64,000 nucleotides of DNA from Mucilaginibacter mali (GCF_013283875.1 NZ_CP054139.1:4774001-4838000); one strand, 5' to 3'. Numbered from the stretch's first letter, positions 1 through 9,129 are shown. A program made the numbers and translations. The notes: generated from the letters alone by a model not told the origin.

Positions 1-1
1 A

Positions 2-703
2 GAGATGCACGCCGGTAACGCGCTGGGATTAGCGCCTAAAAAATACGTGGCGTTATTAACGCACTCGGGAAGCAGGGGTTTAGGATCGGCCATTGCGCGG
101 CATTACACCCAGGTAGCCATGAATACCTGCAAACTGCCGCGCCATGCGCAGCAACTGGCCTGGCTTGATATGAACAGCGAAAGCGGGCAGGAATACTGGC
201 TAACCATGACACTGGCCGGCGATTACGCCAAAGCCTGTCACGACCGGATCCATGCCAACCTGCTGAAGGCGCTGGGATTAAAAGCTATCCACATTGTAGA
301 AAACCACCACAATTTTGCCTGGAAGGATACCCTGGCCGATGGGCAGGAAGTGATTGTTCACCGCAAGGGCGCCACGTCGGCACACGCGGGCGAGTGGGGC
401 ATCATCCCCGGCAGCATGATTACCCCGGCCTACCTGGTGACCGGCAAAGGCGTTGGCGATTCGCTATATTCTGCATCGCACGGTGCGGGCAGGGCCATGA
501 GCCGGCAAAGGGCTAAGGACAGCATGACCGTTTCGGCCATGAAAAAGTTGTTGACTAACGCCGGTGTAAGCCTGATTGGTGGCACGGTTGAAGAGAATCC
601 GCTGGCTTATAAGGATATCGATGCGGTTATTGCCGCGCAACAGGCGCTGGTTAATATCGAGGGTAAATTTTTACCACGGATCGTCCGCATGAACAAGGAG
701 TAA
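2..703 (+). CDS. rtcB: RtcB-family RNA ligase, C-terminal part (5' end outside window)
   Basis: The reading frame is open at the left edge, so the true start lies outside; about 233 residues are visible, roughly half of a normal RtcB. RtcB joins RNA 2',3'-cyclic phosphate or 3'-phosphate ends to 5'-OH ends, using GTP and Mn2+. Family motifs are visible: HSGSRG near visible residue 20, ENHHN near 100, HRKGAT near 120 and SASHGAGR near 157; the His of HGAGR is the guanylate acceptor in known RtcB enzymes. The stop codon lies 4 bp before the prfH ATG, so the two genes are almost surely one operon. In bacteria an RtcB next to PrfH (RtcB2 type) is known to reseal 16S rRNA cut in the decoding centre; assignment to that subtype is inferred from the neighbour. 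Confidence 0.93.
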   Translation, partial: EMHAGNALGLAPKKYVALLTHSGSRGLGSAIARHYTQVAMNTCKLPRHAQQLAWLDMNSESGQEYWLTMTLAGDYAKACHDRIHANLLKALGLKAIHIVENHHNFAWKDTLADGQEVIVHRKGATSAHAGEWGIIPGSMITPAYLVTGKGVGDSLYSASHGAGRAMSRQRAKDSMTVSAMKKLLTNAGVSLIGGTVEENPLAYKDIDAVIAAQQALVNIEGKFLPRIVRMNKE

Positions 704-707
704 TGTG

Positions 708-1325
708 ATGAAAAAGATAATTATACAGATCACATCAGGCAAAGGCCCGGCAGAATGTTGCCGGGTTGTTGCCTGCCTGCAAAGCCTCATCATCAAACAG
801 GCGAAGCAATTAGGCATCCAACTAAGCGTATTGGAAAGCAAACCCGGCGATATCAACGGCACGCTGCTTTCATCGGCATTGATGTGCGAGACCGAACAGC
901 CCGAAGCCTTTATTAAGGAATGGACCGGTACCGTACAATGGATAGCGCAAAGCCCGTATCGCAAATATCATAAACGTAAAAACTGGTTTGTGGGCGTAGC
1001 TGCCTTTGATGTGCAACAACTGATGCAATGGGACCCGAACGCCGTAAAGCTGGAAACCTGTCGTTCATCAGGCCCGGGCGGACAGAACGTAAATAAGGTA
1101 GAAACGGCCGTACGGGGTACCCACCTCCCGTCGGGCTTGCAGGTTTTGGCTATGGATAGCCGATCGCAACTGGAGAATAAAAAGCTTTGCCTTGAGCGGT
1201 TGCAAACTAAAGTAATGCTTTGGCAAACCGAGCAACTGATGGAGCAGCAGCAAAACCGCTGGATGGAACATCACAATTTGCAACGCGGCAACCCGGTAAA
1301 AACCATCCGTACGCCATTGATTTAG
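708..1325 (+). CDS. prfH: Peptide chain release factor-like protein PrfH
   Basis: A 205-residue release-factor homologue. The GGQ motif (SSGPGGQNVNKVETAV) sits near residues 124-126; this loop hydrolyses peptidyl-tRNA in class I release factors. The protein is far shorter than RF1/RF2 (about 360 residues) and lacks their long N-terminal domain, as PrfH does. I chose ATG 708; a GTG at 705 directly before it would add one residue. AAGGAG at 695-700 is an unusually good Shine-Dalgarno match for this phylum and supports either start. Known PrfH frees stalled peptides from ribosomes damaged in the decoding centre so that the partner RtcB can reseal the rRNA. A strong hairpin terminator follows at 1338. 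Confidence 0.92.
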   Translation: MKKIIIQITSGKGPAECCRVVACLQSLIIKQAKQLGIQLSVLESKPGDINGTLLSSALMCETEQPEAFIKEWTGTVQWIAQSPYRKYHKRKNWFVGVAAFDVQQLMQWDPNAVKLETCRSSGPGGQNVNKVETAVRGTHLPSGLQVLAMDSRSQLENKKLCLERLQTKVMLWQTEQLMEQQQNRWMEHHNLQRGNPVKTIRTPLI

Positions 1326-1337
1326 CGCATAAACATA

Positions 1338-1375
1338 AGGCCCAATTATGTATGATCTCTATAATTGGGCCTTTT
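1338..1375 (+). terminator. Terminator behind prfH, also convergent with the glycosyltransferase
   Basis: A perfect 12-bp inverted repeat (AGGCCCAATTAT at 1338-1349 and ATAATTGGGCCT at 1361-1372) with an 11-nt loop is followed by TTT on the plus strand. It sits between two convergent genes and overlaps the last bases before the glycosyltransferase stop, so it may work in both directions. Confidence 0.85.
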
Positions 1376-2591
1376 ATAAATTAAGCTGTGACTCCTTTTT
1401 CACAGCCGCCATCGCTTCTATCTTCAAAATATCGTCCGACATTTCCTGCGCGCGATTCAACCAGGTGTTTTGTTTGGCTATGTCCTGGCGGGCTTGCCGT
1501 TTCGCGGGTGAGTCGGCAGCTATCTCATCCTTTACGTGCTGCAGGAAATCTTCTTTAGTTTCAACTATGCTTACCACTTCCCTAAAATCGCTCATATCGC
1601 CAAAATCGGTGCTTACCACCGGTAAGCCCGAAGCCAGGTATTCGTTGATCTTCATAGGATAGATACAACTGGTAAAGGTATCGTTCACAAAAGGGATCAC
1701 CCCCAACGAAAATGTCTTCAGGTAAGCCGGCAATTCGGCCGGGGTTTTAGGGCCCTCCACGCTTACGTTCGGGTATTTCTTCAATACGGCTAAACCACGC
1801 TGGCTTAATACACGGCCTACAAACACAAAGCGCGCATCGGGCATATTTATAAACAGGTGTTCCATAACACTGTAGTCAATCCTGTCATCTACCGATCCTA
1901 TATAACCAATCACCTGCTGCCCCGTAACGCCCTGGTGAAAGCCGAGACTAAACAGATCGTAATTGGCGGCATTATTTACAATAAAGCAGTTGGGGCAAAA
2001 GGGGCTTTTCATTTTAAACAGGGTTTTCGATGTAACTATTATCCCATCTATCATTGGCATAAAGGCCTTTTCAAGCCAGATACCATGCTTACGCAGCCAT
2101 GCATCGCTGCTGTTTATATCATCATAGCAATGGTACACTAACGATTTTTCGCCGTATTTCCGGCCGTTCATCAGGCCCATGCCGGGGTTATAGGCCACCA
2201 CATGTACCAAATCGTGGTTCATGTTCAATTTGCGCAACGCGCTTTTTACACTACGGCGCACTTGCCAGGCATTAAACCTTAATCCTAATTTATATAACAC
2301 CGGTGGTAAAAAATTAATAGTTAAACCTATGGGTGGCGTAAGCAGGTAGGCTTTGCTATCGCCAACGGTATTAATTATTTCCAGCCGGTTTTTAAAGCCC
2401 AGCGCCTTTTTAATATCAATGTTTTTTTTACCACGTAAGGTTGCCAACACCTCTGAAAGCGTATTGGGGCTGTTTACAAAGAGCAATTTATTCTGTTGAG
2501 ATAATACCCGCATGATCTCGACCGAAGCCTTGATATAATTACCACCCCACTCGGTACTACTCTGGCAAATAATGTTTCGGTTAATCAGCAT
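1374..2591 (-). CDS. Glycosyltransferase family 1-like protein
   Basis: A 405-residue protein with the two-Rossmann GT-B layout. The C-terminal half carries a group 1 glycosyltransferase pattern: GYIGSVDDRIDYSVMEHL near residue 230, FVFVGRV near 255, a P-NVSVEGPKTPAELPAYL stretch, and the donor-binding FTSCIYPMKINEYLASGLPVVSTD near 310-335 (the E in NEYLASG is typical). No signal peptide or membrane segment is seen, so it likely acts on the cytoplasmic side in exopolysaccharide or lipid-linked glycan synthesis (inference; substrate unknown). It stands alone, convergent with prfH and divergent from katG. Confidence 0.82.
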   Translation of the reverse strand: MLINRNIICQSSTEWGGNYIKASVEIMRVLSQQNKLLFVNSPNTLSEVLATLRGKKNIDIKKALGFKNRLEIINTVGDSKAYLLTPPIGLTINFLPPVLYKLGLRFNAWQVRRSVKSALRKLNMNHDLVHVVAYNPGMGLMNGRKYGEKSLVYHCYDDINSSDAWLRKHGIWLEKAFMPMIDGIIVTSKTLFKMKSPFCPNCFIVNNAANYDLFSLGFHQGVTGQQVIGYIGSVDDRIDYSVMEHLFINMPDARFVFVGRVLSQRGLAVLKKYPNVSVEGPKTPAELPAYLKTFSLGVIPFVNDTFTSCIYPMKINEYLASGLPVVSTDFGDMSDFREVVSIVETKEDFLQHVKDEIAADSPAKRQARQDIAKQNTWLNRAQEMSDDILKIEAMAAVKKESQLNL

Positions 2592-2803
2592 TTGTTTAAA
2601 TTAATTGGTGTTGATATAAAATTATCAAATAAAAACCAATATACGTTGAAACGGGCATTTGCGCGGGGTATTGTTAACGGATTGTGCGCCAGGGTTAATA
2701 ATGTAATTACTAAACGTTAAAAATTGATTGCCGGTTGCCTGCATAACCATAATCACTCCAGAATAGACAAGCCCGATTTCCTATCGATAAATTCGATATG
2801 ATA

Positions 2804-2838
2804 TTTGCTATTTTTAGAATTTAACTATATTATATTTG
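2804..2838 (+). promoter_or_regulatory. Probable katG promoter
   Basis: TTTG at 2804-2807 and TATATTTG at 2831-2838 fit the Bacteroidota -33/-7 pattern; the 23-bp spacer is a little longer than the usual 19-21. Transcription would start near 2845, about 20 nt before the katG ATG. Confidence 0.6.
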
Positions 2839-2866
2839 ATCTATCTAATTAAAAACAACCCGGATT

Positions 2867-5086
2867 ATGGAAAACAACACCCTTCATTTTTCTAATGAGC
2901 ACCATCCTAAGGCAGAGAGTAAATGCCCGTTCCTTAACGGCCAGCTGAAGCAAACCGCCGGCGGCGGCACACGTAACCGCGATTGGTGGCCAAACCAGTT
3001 GAACCTGTCGGTACTGCGTCAAAACTCTAACCTGTCCGACCCGATGGATAAGGATTTTAATTATGCCGAAGCCTTTAAATCTTTAGATCTGAACGCTGTT
3101 AAAAAAGACATTGTTGATGTACTGACCACATCGCAAAGCTGGTGGCCTGCCGATTACGGCCACTACGGTCCGTTTATGATCCGTATGGCCTGGCACAGCG
3201 CGGGTACGTACCGTATTTCTGATGGTCGGGGTGGCGGCGGTCGCGGCCTGCAGCGCTTTGCACCGCTTGATAGCTGGCCTGATAACGCTAACCTTGATAA
3301 AGCCCGCCGCCTGCTTTGGCCGGTGAAACAAAAATACGGCAAAAACCTTTCCTGGGCCGATTTGATGATCCTGGCCGGCAACTGCGCGCTGGAATCGATG
3401 GGTTTTAAAACCTTCGGCTTTGGCGGTGGCCGTGCCGATGTTTGGGAAGCATCTGAAGATACCTATTGGGGCGCTGAAAAGGAATGGCTGGGCGATAAAC
3501 GCTATGAAGGCGACCGCCAACTGGAAAACCCGCTGGCGGCTGTACAAATGGGCCTGATATACGTTAATCCCGAGGGCCCTAACGGCAACCCCGATCCGGC
3601 GGCATCTGCCCGCGATATCCGCGAAACTTTCGGTCGGATGGCCATGAACGATGAGGAAACCGTTGCCCTGATAGCCGGCGGCCACACCTTTGGTAAAACC
3701 CACGGTGCTGCCGATGCCGGCCAATACGTTGGCAAGGAACCCGCCGGTGCCGGCCTGGTGGAAATGGGCATGGGCTGGAAAAACACCTATGGCAGCGGCA
3801 ACGCGGGCCATACCATCACCAGCGGACTGGAGGGTGCATGGACAACCACCCCTGCCAAATGGAGCCACGATTTTTTTAAGCACCTGTTTGAATATGAATG
3901 GGAATTAACCAAAAGCCCGGCCGGCGCGTTCCAGTGGAAACCAGTAGGCGGCGCTGGTGCCAATACCGTACCCGATGCCCACGACGGCGAAAAAAGCCAT
4001 GCCCCAACCATGCTGACCAGCGATCTGGCCTTAAAAGTTGACCCTGCTTATGCGGAAGTTTCCAAACGCTTTTATGAAAACCCCGATCAGTTTGCTGATG
4101 CCTTTGCGCGTGCCTGGTTTAAACTGACGCACCGTGACATGGGTCCGCGTTCGCGTTATCTTGGCGCTGAGGTACCTGCCGAAGTATTGATCTGGCAGGA
4201 CCCTATCCCGGCAAACACCAACCCGCAGTTAAGCGACGAGGACATCGCCACCCTAAAAAACCATTTGCTTAACTCGGGCTTATCCGTATCTCAACTGGTT
4301 AGCACCGCCTGGGCATCTGCATCAACCTTCCGCGGTTCGGATAAGCGCGGTGGCGCCAACGGCGCCCGTATCCGCTTAGCCCCGCAAAATACCTGGGAGG
4401 TGAATGATCCAGCGCAACTGGCAACCGTTTTAGAAAAGCTGGAAGGCGTACAAAAATCGTTTGGCAAAGCGGTATCGCTGGCGGATGTGATTGTTTTGGG
4501 CGGTATTGCCGGTGTTGAACAGGCAGCCAAAAACGCGGGCCACACCATCAGCATACCATTCTCGCAGGGCCGCGGCGATGCTACACAAGAGCAAACAGAT
4601 GTAGAATCATTCGACGCGCTGGAGCCTGTTGCTGATGGTTTCCGCAATTATATACAACCACGCTATGCCGATAAGGCCGAAGCATTTTTGGTGGATAAAG
4701 CCCAATTGCTAACCCTCACCGCGCCCGAAATGACTGTTCTTGTTGGCGGCATGCGCGCACTGGCTACCAACTTCGATCACTCGAGCCACGGTGTTTTAAC
4801 CCATACGGTGGGTACATTAAGCAACGACTTTTTTGTGAACATACTGGATATGGGCACCGCCTGGAGCAGCACGTCTGATGCACAAGATATGTTTGAAGGC
4901 CGCGACCGCGCCACCAACGCCCTGAAATGGACCGCCACCCGCGCCGACCTGGCATTCGGATCGAACGCTGAATTACGCGCATTGGCAGAAGTTTACGCCA
5001 GCAACGACGCCAAAGAAAAATTTGTGCACGACTTTGCCGCGGCCTGGGCCAAGGTAATGGACCTGGACAGGTTTGATTTGAAGTAG
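2867..5086 (+). CDS. katG: Catalase-peroxidase KatG
   Basis: A 739-residue bifunctional haem enzyme that breaks down H2O2 by catalase and broad peroxidase reactions. The length matches full two-domain KatG. In the N-terminal catalytic domain the distal triad Arg106, Trp109, His110 (RMAWH), Tyr232 (MGLIYVNPEGP) and a Met near 258 (EMGMGW) are present; Trp-Tyr-Met form the KatG-specific covalent adduct. The proximal haem ligand is His273 in GGHTFGKTHG. The C-terminal half is the usual degenerate duplicate without haem ligands. There is no signal peptide, so it is probably cytoplasmic. A promoter of the phylum type lies just upstream and a terminator just downstream, so the gene appears monocistronic. 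I saw no certain OxyR or PerR site. Confidence 0.98.
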   Translation: MENNTLHFSNEHHPKAESKCPFLNGQLKQTAGGGTRNRDWWPNQLNLSVLRQNSNLSDPMDKDFNYAEAFKSLDLNAVKKDIVDVLTTSQSWWPADYGHYGPFMIRMAWHSAGTYRISDGRGGGGRGLQRFAPLDSWPDNANLDKARRLLWPVKQKYGKNLSWADLMILAGNCALESMGFKTFGFGGGRADVWEASEDTYWGAEKEWLGDKRYEGDRQLENPLAAVQMGLIYVNPEGPNGNPDPAASARDIRETFGRMAMNDEETVALIAGGHTFGKTHGAADAGQYVGKEPAGAGLVEMGMGWKNTYGSGNAGHTITSGLEGAWTTTPAKWSHDFFKHLFEYEWELTKSPAGAFQWKPVGGAGANTVPDAHDGEKSHAPTMLTSDLALKVDPAYAEVSKRFYENPDQFADAFARAWFKLTHRDMGPRSRYLGAEVPAEVLIWQDPIPANTNPQLSDEDIATLKNHLLNSGLSVSQLVSTAWASASTFRGSDKRGGANGARIRLAPQNTWEVNDPAQLATVLEKLEGVQKSFGKAVSLADVIVLGGIAGVEQAAKNAGHTISIPFSQGRGDATQEQTDVESFDALEPVADGFRNYIQPRYADKAEAFLVDKAQLLTLTAPEMTVLVGGMRALATNFDHSSHGVLTHTVGTLSNDFFVNILDMGTAWSSTSDAQDMFEGRDRATNALKWTATRADLAFGSNAELRALAEVYASNDAKEKFVHDFAAAWAKVMDLDRFDLK

Positions 5087-5106
5087 TATCTAAAAAACGA
5101 ATAGCG

Positions 5107-5137
5107 AAAGGCGGGCCAGATTTGGTCCGCCTTTTTT
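5107..5137 (+). terminator. katG terminator
   Basis: Twelve-base arms AAAGGCGGGCCA (5107-5118) and TGGTCCGCCTTT (5123-5134), paired with one G-T wobble, enclose a 4-nt loop and are followed by more T residues. This is a typical intrinsic terminator 20 bp after the katG stop. Confidence 0.9.
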
Positions 5138-5150
5138 ATGTAAAAAAGTT

Positions 5151-5290
5151 TGTCATTTCGAATCCCTTGGAGGGTGGCGAAAAGCTGGGTAAGGGTGAGA
5201 AATCTTATACGACATACTTGTCGCGCGTACAAGATTTCTCTTTCGCGCCCTTTTCTTTTCCCAACGCCTGCTCTATCGACAATTCGTTTA
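5151..5290. repeat. Family D palindromic repeat, copy 1 (decayed right end)
   Basis: Starts TGTCATTTCGA and contains the arms GAGAAATCTT (near 5198) and AAGATTTCTC (near 5231) that mark family D. The right end (CTCTATCGACAATTCG) is a degraded form of the CTCTATCGAAATGACA end of copy 2 at 44186. It lies between convergent katG and the DUF5686 gene, 16 bp from the latter's stop. Confidence 0.75.
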
Positions 5291-5306
5291 GGAGGTTTCC
5301 GACGCA

Positions 5307-7748
5307 TTATTTCAACCCATAAAATATCCTGATGCCCTGGGTTAGCTTATTATTCCCATCATAAGCAAAACCATAATCAAAACGGAAGAACAGGCGCTTA
5401 ACCCCGAAGTAAAACTCGTAGTAATTATTCTTGTTCGATTCGGTCAAGTAGTTTACCCCTACTATCTCTTCCAGCTTTAGCTTACGCAGGCCCGGAATGT
5501 AATTGAAGATATTGCCGGTAAAGTTATGCTCCCAGTGCGCCTCCACATATTCGTTATTGGCACTGTAGGTATAAAACGGCAGGAAGTGGAAGTTGCCGAT
5601 ATCAGGATCGAATACGCTACCCTGGTTGCCCACAAAGTGGTTATAATCCATAAAGTACAGCGTACTGCGGTTAAAGAATTTACCCACCGAGATCTTATAA
5701 GCCGTAAACCCGAACAGGCCTAACGAAAAACGGTCGTCGAAAAGGTCGGCCGAGGCAAAGTCATAATTCACGCCCGATATGCCTTTGCGGTAGTTCAAGC
5801 GTAATTGTGGCAGTTCAGGCGCTTCGTAAACACGGCCTGTGGGTCGGGTAACATACTGCTGATCGAAAGTGAGCAATAACGATGCTTTTAAGGTTAACGC
5901 GTTATGATGGGGGAACAGTTGTGTTTCGGCCAGCGGCGTTACCGGATTGTTGGATGTATATTCTTTATTCTTATTATCGAAGATATGATTGGCGGATGTA
6001 TTATACAGCTGATCGCGGATAGCGTATGATGCCTCGCCGTTGAACAGGATACCGTTGGCCAGTTCGCGCTGGTAACCCAGTTTGGCATAGCGCGAGCGGT
6101 AGTATTTCACAAAGTTATTCTCGTTCAGTAACGAACTTAAGGTATTGAAGGTAAGCGAACGGGTGCCTGCATCACTCAGGTCTAATATATCGCTGCCAAA
6201 CGCCCCGAAAAGCATGCCCTGGTGCGGCGGATCGTAATTATAGGCCAGGTTAATATTGGCATTGAACATTTTGTTGGCGAAACCGTAGCGTACCGTGGGG
6301 GTAATGGCATAGTAACGGCCATCCTCAAAAGTTTTTGTAAATTTCACTTTAGGTATCAGGCCATATCCTTCAACTGTGTTATAATAAATGGTTTGATAAA
6401 ATGGATAAAAGTAAAGCACCTCGCCTGTTTTCCGGTCGGAATATTTGTACCCCGTAACTGTAAAATTGAACGGGCTTAATTGGTTACTGGCATGCTCAAC
6501 CGAATCGAGATAGGGCAGCGATTGCCTGATAGTAGCCGTACTGTCCTTTTTCCGGTAATCGCGCATCTCCTGCGGGGTAAGCGGCAACGGGCGGGTTTGC
6601 GCCCAATAGGCATCATCCTTTTTATTGGCGGCGGTATCTATCCGCATGATCTCGCCATTAAAATGCCCTTCCGGAAATTGCGGATCAAGATTGTAGTTAT
6701 TGTAGATGCCCGCATAATACCCCTCGAATTTAAAACCCAGCACATCGCCCTTAAAATTATACTGTACCGATCCCGGCATCCAGATGCTATCTCTTACGGG
6801 GATGTATTGCTGGCTGATCTCTAAGGTATCCACCAAATTAATATTGGCGTCTTTGGTGATCAGTAAGTCGGTGCCGTAAATGCGCCAGTCGCCATCAACA
6901 ATATAGATCACCCCGCGAAAAACCGGGTCGTGCGTGCGCTTGGGGATCACCTGTATCTTATGAATGGTGTAACCATTTTCGGTAGTAGAACCCAAAAGTT
7001 TATAGTTGTAAAAAAACATGGCCTCGGATGCTACCGGTGATACGAATCCACGGGGGCTTAAACCTTGCACATGAAACAGGCTGCGATAAAAATTCACCTC
7101 CATGTCCGACGCTTTATTATAGCTGAAAGCGCTATTCTGCCCCGCCGTCTTCGAGGCGATCATCACCTCTTTCACTTTTTTGGGCTGCTGAAAATCGTAA
7201 GTAGAAAGCGATTCGGATTGGTAAAGGATGCCTTTACCGCTACTGTCCAGTTCCAATACCCGGGCCACATCCCTGCCCAACCATTTTTTAGGCGATTTTA
7301 GCAGCTTTTGTACACCTTTAATGTAAACCGTTGCACTGTATGCTTTTACCTGGTTTAGATAGTAGGCCCGTTTTTCGATGGCGTGCTGCATAATTTCCCG
7401 GCCGGCATCACCTCTTTTACCTCGCACAACTACAGTTTTAAGGATAAAGCTATCGGCCAGCATCTTTACATCGCGATGCACATCGCTGCTGCTAATACTG
7501 ATATTCTCTATCCGCTGTTTATAACCCACAAAGCGGTATACCACATCGTATGTGCCGGGTTTAAGATCAAAGGAATAATTGCCGTTCTCGTTTGCAGAAG
7601 TACCGTAAGTAGTATTTTTAATATACACCGATGCAAAGCCTATAGGTTGCCCCTGCATATCGGTAACCCGGCCCGATAGCTGGTAGGTTTGCCCCGATGT
7701 ATGCAAAGCTATACCCCAAACCATCAACAGTAATAAAAACGGCTTCAT
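5307..7748 (-). CDS. DUF5686 outer-membrane protein with CarboxypepD regulatory-like domain
   Basis: An 813-residue protein when started at the ATG at 7748, which gives a clean signal peptide (MKPFLLLLMVWGIALHTSGQ); a start at 7811 would place 21 extra residues before it. The mature N-terminus (about 20-110) is a CarboxypepD_reg-like beta-sandwich (SGRVTDMQGQPIGFASVYIK). The rest fits DUF5686: alternating aromatic strands and a final strand ending in an aromatic-rich segment (QGIRIFYGLK), as in beta-barrel proteins. It is probably an outer-membrane protein; the biochemical role of DUF5686 is not known. The gene is alone between two repeat elements and divergent from kbl. Confidence 0.85.
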   Translation of the reverse strand: MKPFLLLLMVWGIALHTSGQTYQLSGRVTDMQGQPIGFASVYIKNTTYGTSANENGNYSFDLKPGTYDVVYRFVGYKQRIENISISSSDVHRDVKMLADSFILKTVVVRGKRGDAGREIMQHAIEKRAYYLNQVKAYSATVYIKGVQKLLKSPKKWLGRDVARVLELDSSGKGILYQSESLSTYDFQQPKKVKEVMIASKTAGQNSAFSYNKASDMEVNFYRSLFHVQGLSPRGFVSPVASEAMFFYNYKLLGSTTENGYTIHKIQVIPKRTHDPVFRGVIYIVDGDWRIYGTDLLITKDANINLVDTLEISQQYIPVRDSIWMPGSVQYNFKGDVLGFKFEGYYAGIYNNYNLDPQFPEGHFNGEIMRIDTAANKKDDAYWAQTRPLPLTPQEMRDYRKKDSTATIRQSLPYLDSVEHASNQLSPFNFTVTGYKYSDRKTGEVLYFYPFYQTIYYNTVEGYGLIPKVKFTKTFEDGRYYAITPTVRYGFANKMFNANINLAYNYDPPHQGMLFGAFGSDILDLSDAGTRSLTFNTLSSLLNENNFVKYYRSRYAKLGYQRELANGILFNGEASYAIRDQLYNTSANHIFDNKNKEYTSNNPVTPLAETQLFPHHNALTLKASLLLTFDQQYVTRPTGRVYEAPELPQLRLNYRKGISGVNYDFASADLFDDRFSLGLFGFTAYKISVGKFFNRSTLYFMDYNHFVGNQGSVFDPDIGNFHFLPFYTYSANNEYVEAHWEHNFTGNIFNYIPGLRKLKLEEIVGVNYLTESNKNNYYEFYFGVKRLFFRFDYGFAYDGNNKLTQGIRIFYGLK

Positions 7749-7818
7749 TACATCACATAAGCAGGTTTGCACACTAAATGTTTGTATGTACGCATAATAA
7801 AATGCAGGCAATGCGGTT

Positions 7819-7899
7819 AGCCTCCTCTAAATCTCCCCCAAAGGGGAGACTTTATAACTTTTTAAGCCCTCTCCTGTGGAGAGGGTTTGGGTGAGGCTT
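7819..7899. repeat. Family C repeat, copy 1
   Basis: Two hairpins make the unit: CTCCCCC/GGGGAG near 7835 and CCCTCTCC/GGAGAGGG near 7867, with the boundary words AGCCTCCTCTAAATC and GGGTGAGGCTT. The same plan recurs at 36781, 52191, 53100 and 53303. This copy separates the divergent DUF5686 and kbl genes and its right end supplies the likely -33 box of kbl. Confidence 0.85.
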
Positions 7900-7917
7900 A
7901 TAAAATGTTTAATTTTG
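7886..7917 (+). promoter_or_regulatory. Probable kbl promoter
   Basis: TTTG at 7886-7889, a 20-bp spacer and TAATTTTG at 7910-7917 form a full match to the Bacteroidota promoter pattern. The start point would be near 7923, about 15 nt before the kbl ATG. Confidence 0.75.
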
Positions 7918-7937
7918 CCAATTAAAACCATCAGCTT

Positions 7938-9128
7938 ATGTATGATACTTTAAAGCCTGTGCTTGAACAGGAATTGGCCGAAATTGAAAAAGCCGGATTG
8001 TATAAACGCGAACGCATTATCACCTCGCCGCAGGGTGCCGATATCATCGTGCAGGGCGGGCAGGAAGTAATTAACTTCTGCGCTAATAATTATCTTGGGC
8101 TTTCGGGCAATGCCAAAGTTATAGAAGCCGCTAAAAAAGTAATGGACACGCACGGCTATGGCCTGTCGTCGGTACGCTTTATTTGTGGCACGCAGGACAT
8201 TCACAAACAGCTGGAACAAAAAATAGCCGAATTTTTAGGCACCGAAGATACCATACTTTACGCTGCCGCATTTGATGCCAATGGCGGCGTATTCGAACCA
8301 CTGTTTAATGAGCAAGATGCCATTATATCCGATGAGTTGAACCACGCTTCTATCATAGATGGCGTACGCCTTTGCAAAGCGCAACGTCAACGCTACAAGC
8401 ACGATGACATGGCCGACCTGGAAGAAAAATTAAAAGCTACCCAAGGCTGCCGCCACCGCATCATTGTTACCGATGGCGCATTTAGTATGGATGGTACCAT
8501 CGCCCAGCTTGATAAAATATGCGACCTGGCCGATAAGTACCGCGCCCTGGTAATGATAGATGAAAGTCACTGCTCAGGCTTTATGGGCAAAACCGGTCGC
8601 GGCACGCACGAACACCATAACGTAATGGGCCGTATCGATATCATCACCGGCACCTTGGGTAAAGCATTGGGCGGCGCATCGGGTGGTTTTACATCAGGCC
8701 GTAAAGAGATCATCGATATGCTGCGTCAGCGTTCGCGTCCGTACCTGTTCAGTAATACGTTGGCCCCGGCCATCACCGGTGCATCGATTGCGGTACTGGA
8801 TATGCTGAGCGAGACCACCCGGCTGCGCGATAAACTGGAAGGCAATACCCAATACTTCCGCGAGCAGATGACCGCCGCAGGGTTTGACATTAAACCTGGC
8901 GTGCACCCTATTGTGCCGGTTATGCTGTACGATGCCAAACTATCCCAAACCTTTGCCGCCAGAATGCTGGAAGAAGGCATTTATGTGATCGGGTTTTATT
9001 ACCCGGTAGTTCCGCAGGGCAAAGCCCGCATCCGCGTACAGATCAGCGCAGCGCACGATAGGCATCATTTGGATAAGGCAATAGCGGCCTTTACCAAGGT
9101 GGGTAAGGAATTGGGGGTGATTAAATAA
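7938..9128 (+). CDS. kbl: Glycine C-acetyltransferase (2-amino-3-ketobutyrate CoA ligase)
   Basis: A 396-residue PLP enzyme of the alpha-oxoamine synthase family. It cleaves 2-amino-3-ketobutyrate with CoA to glycine and acetyl-CoA, the second step of threonine breakdown. Visible marks: NFCANNYLGLSG near 48, the HASIIDG segment near 137, the DESHCSGFMG cofactor-site motif near 212, and the Schiff-base lysine K242 in GTLGKALGGASGG. The HGYGLSSVRFICGTQ stretch is typical of Kbl rather than BioF or HemA. The partner threonine dehydrogenase gene is not adjacent. The gene has its own promoter and is followed by a toxin-antitoxin module. Confidence 0.95.
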   Translation: MYDTLKPVLEQELAEIEKAGLYKRERIITSPQGADIIVQGGQEVINFCANNYLGLSGNAKVIEAAKKVMDTHGYGLSSVRFICGTQDIHKQLEQKIAEFLGTEDTILYAAAFDANGGVFEPLFNEQDAIISDELNHASIIDGVRLCKAQRQRYKHDDMADLEEKLKATQGCRHRIIVTDGAFSMDGTIAQLDKICDLADKYRALVMIDESHCSGFMGKTGRGTHEHHNVMGRIDIITGTLGKALGGASGGFTSGRKEIIDMLRQRSRPYLFSNTLAPAITGASIAVLDMLSETTRLRDKLEGNTQYFREQMTAAGFDIKPGVHPIVPVMLYDAKLSQTFAARMLEEGIYVIGFYYPVVPQGKARIRVQISAAHDRHHLDKAIAAFTKVGKELGVIK

Positions 9129-9129
9129 C

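Noticed and set aside
2763..2810. Possible OxyR-like ATAG-CTAT spacing upstream of katG
   Set aside because: The words fit only loosely, and no binding pattern for Bacteroidota OxyR can be confirmed by eye.
3083..3883. A 266-codon open frame on the minus strand inside katG
   Set aside because: katG is certain on the plus strand with all catalytic residues; the antisense frame has no recognisable motif and arises from GC-rich codon bias.
5122..5332. Two short plus-strand frames behind katG
   Set aside because: They lie in the katG terminator and family D repeat copy.
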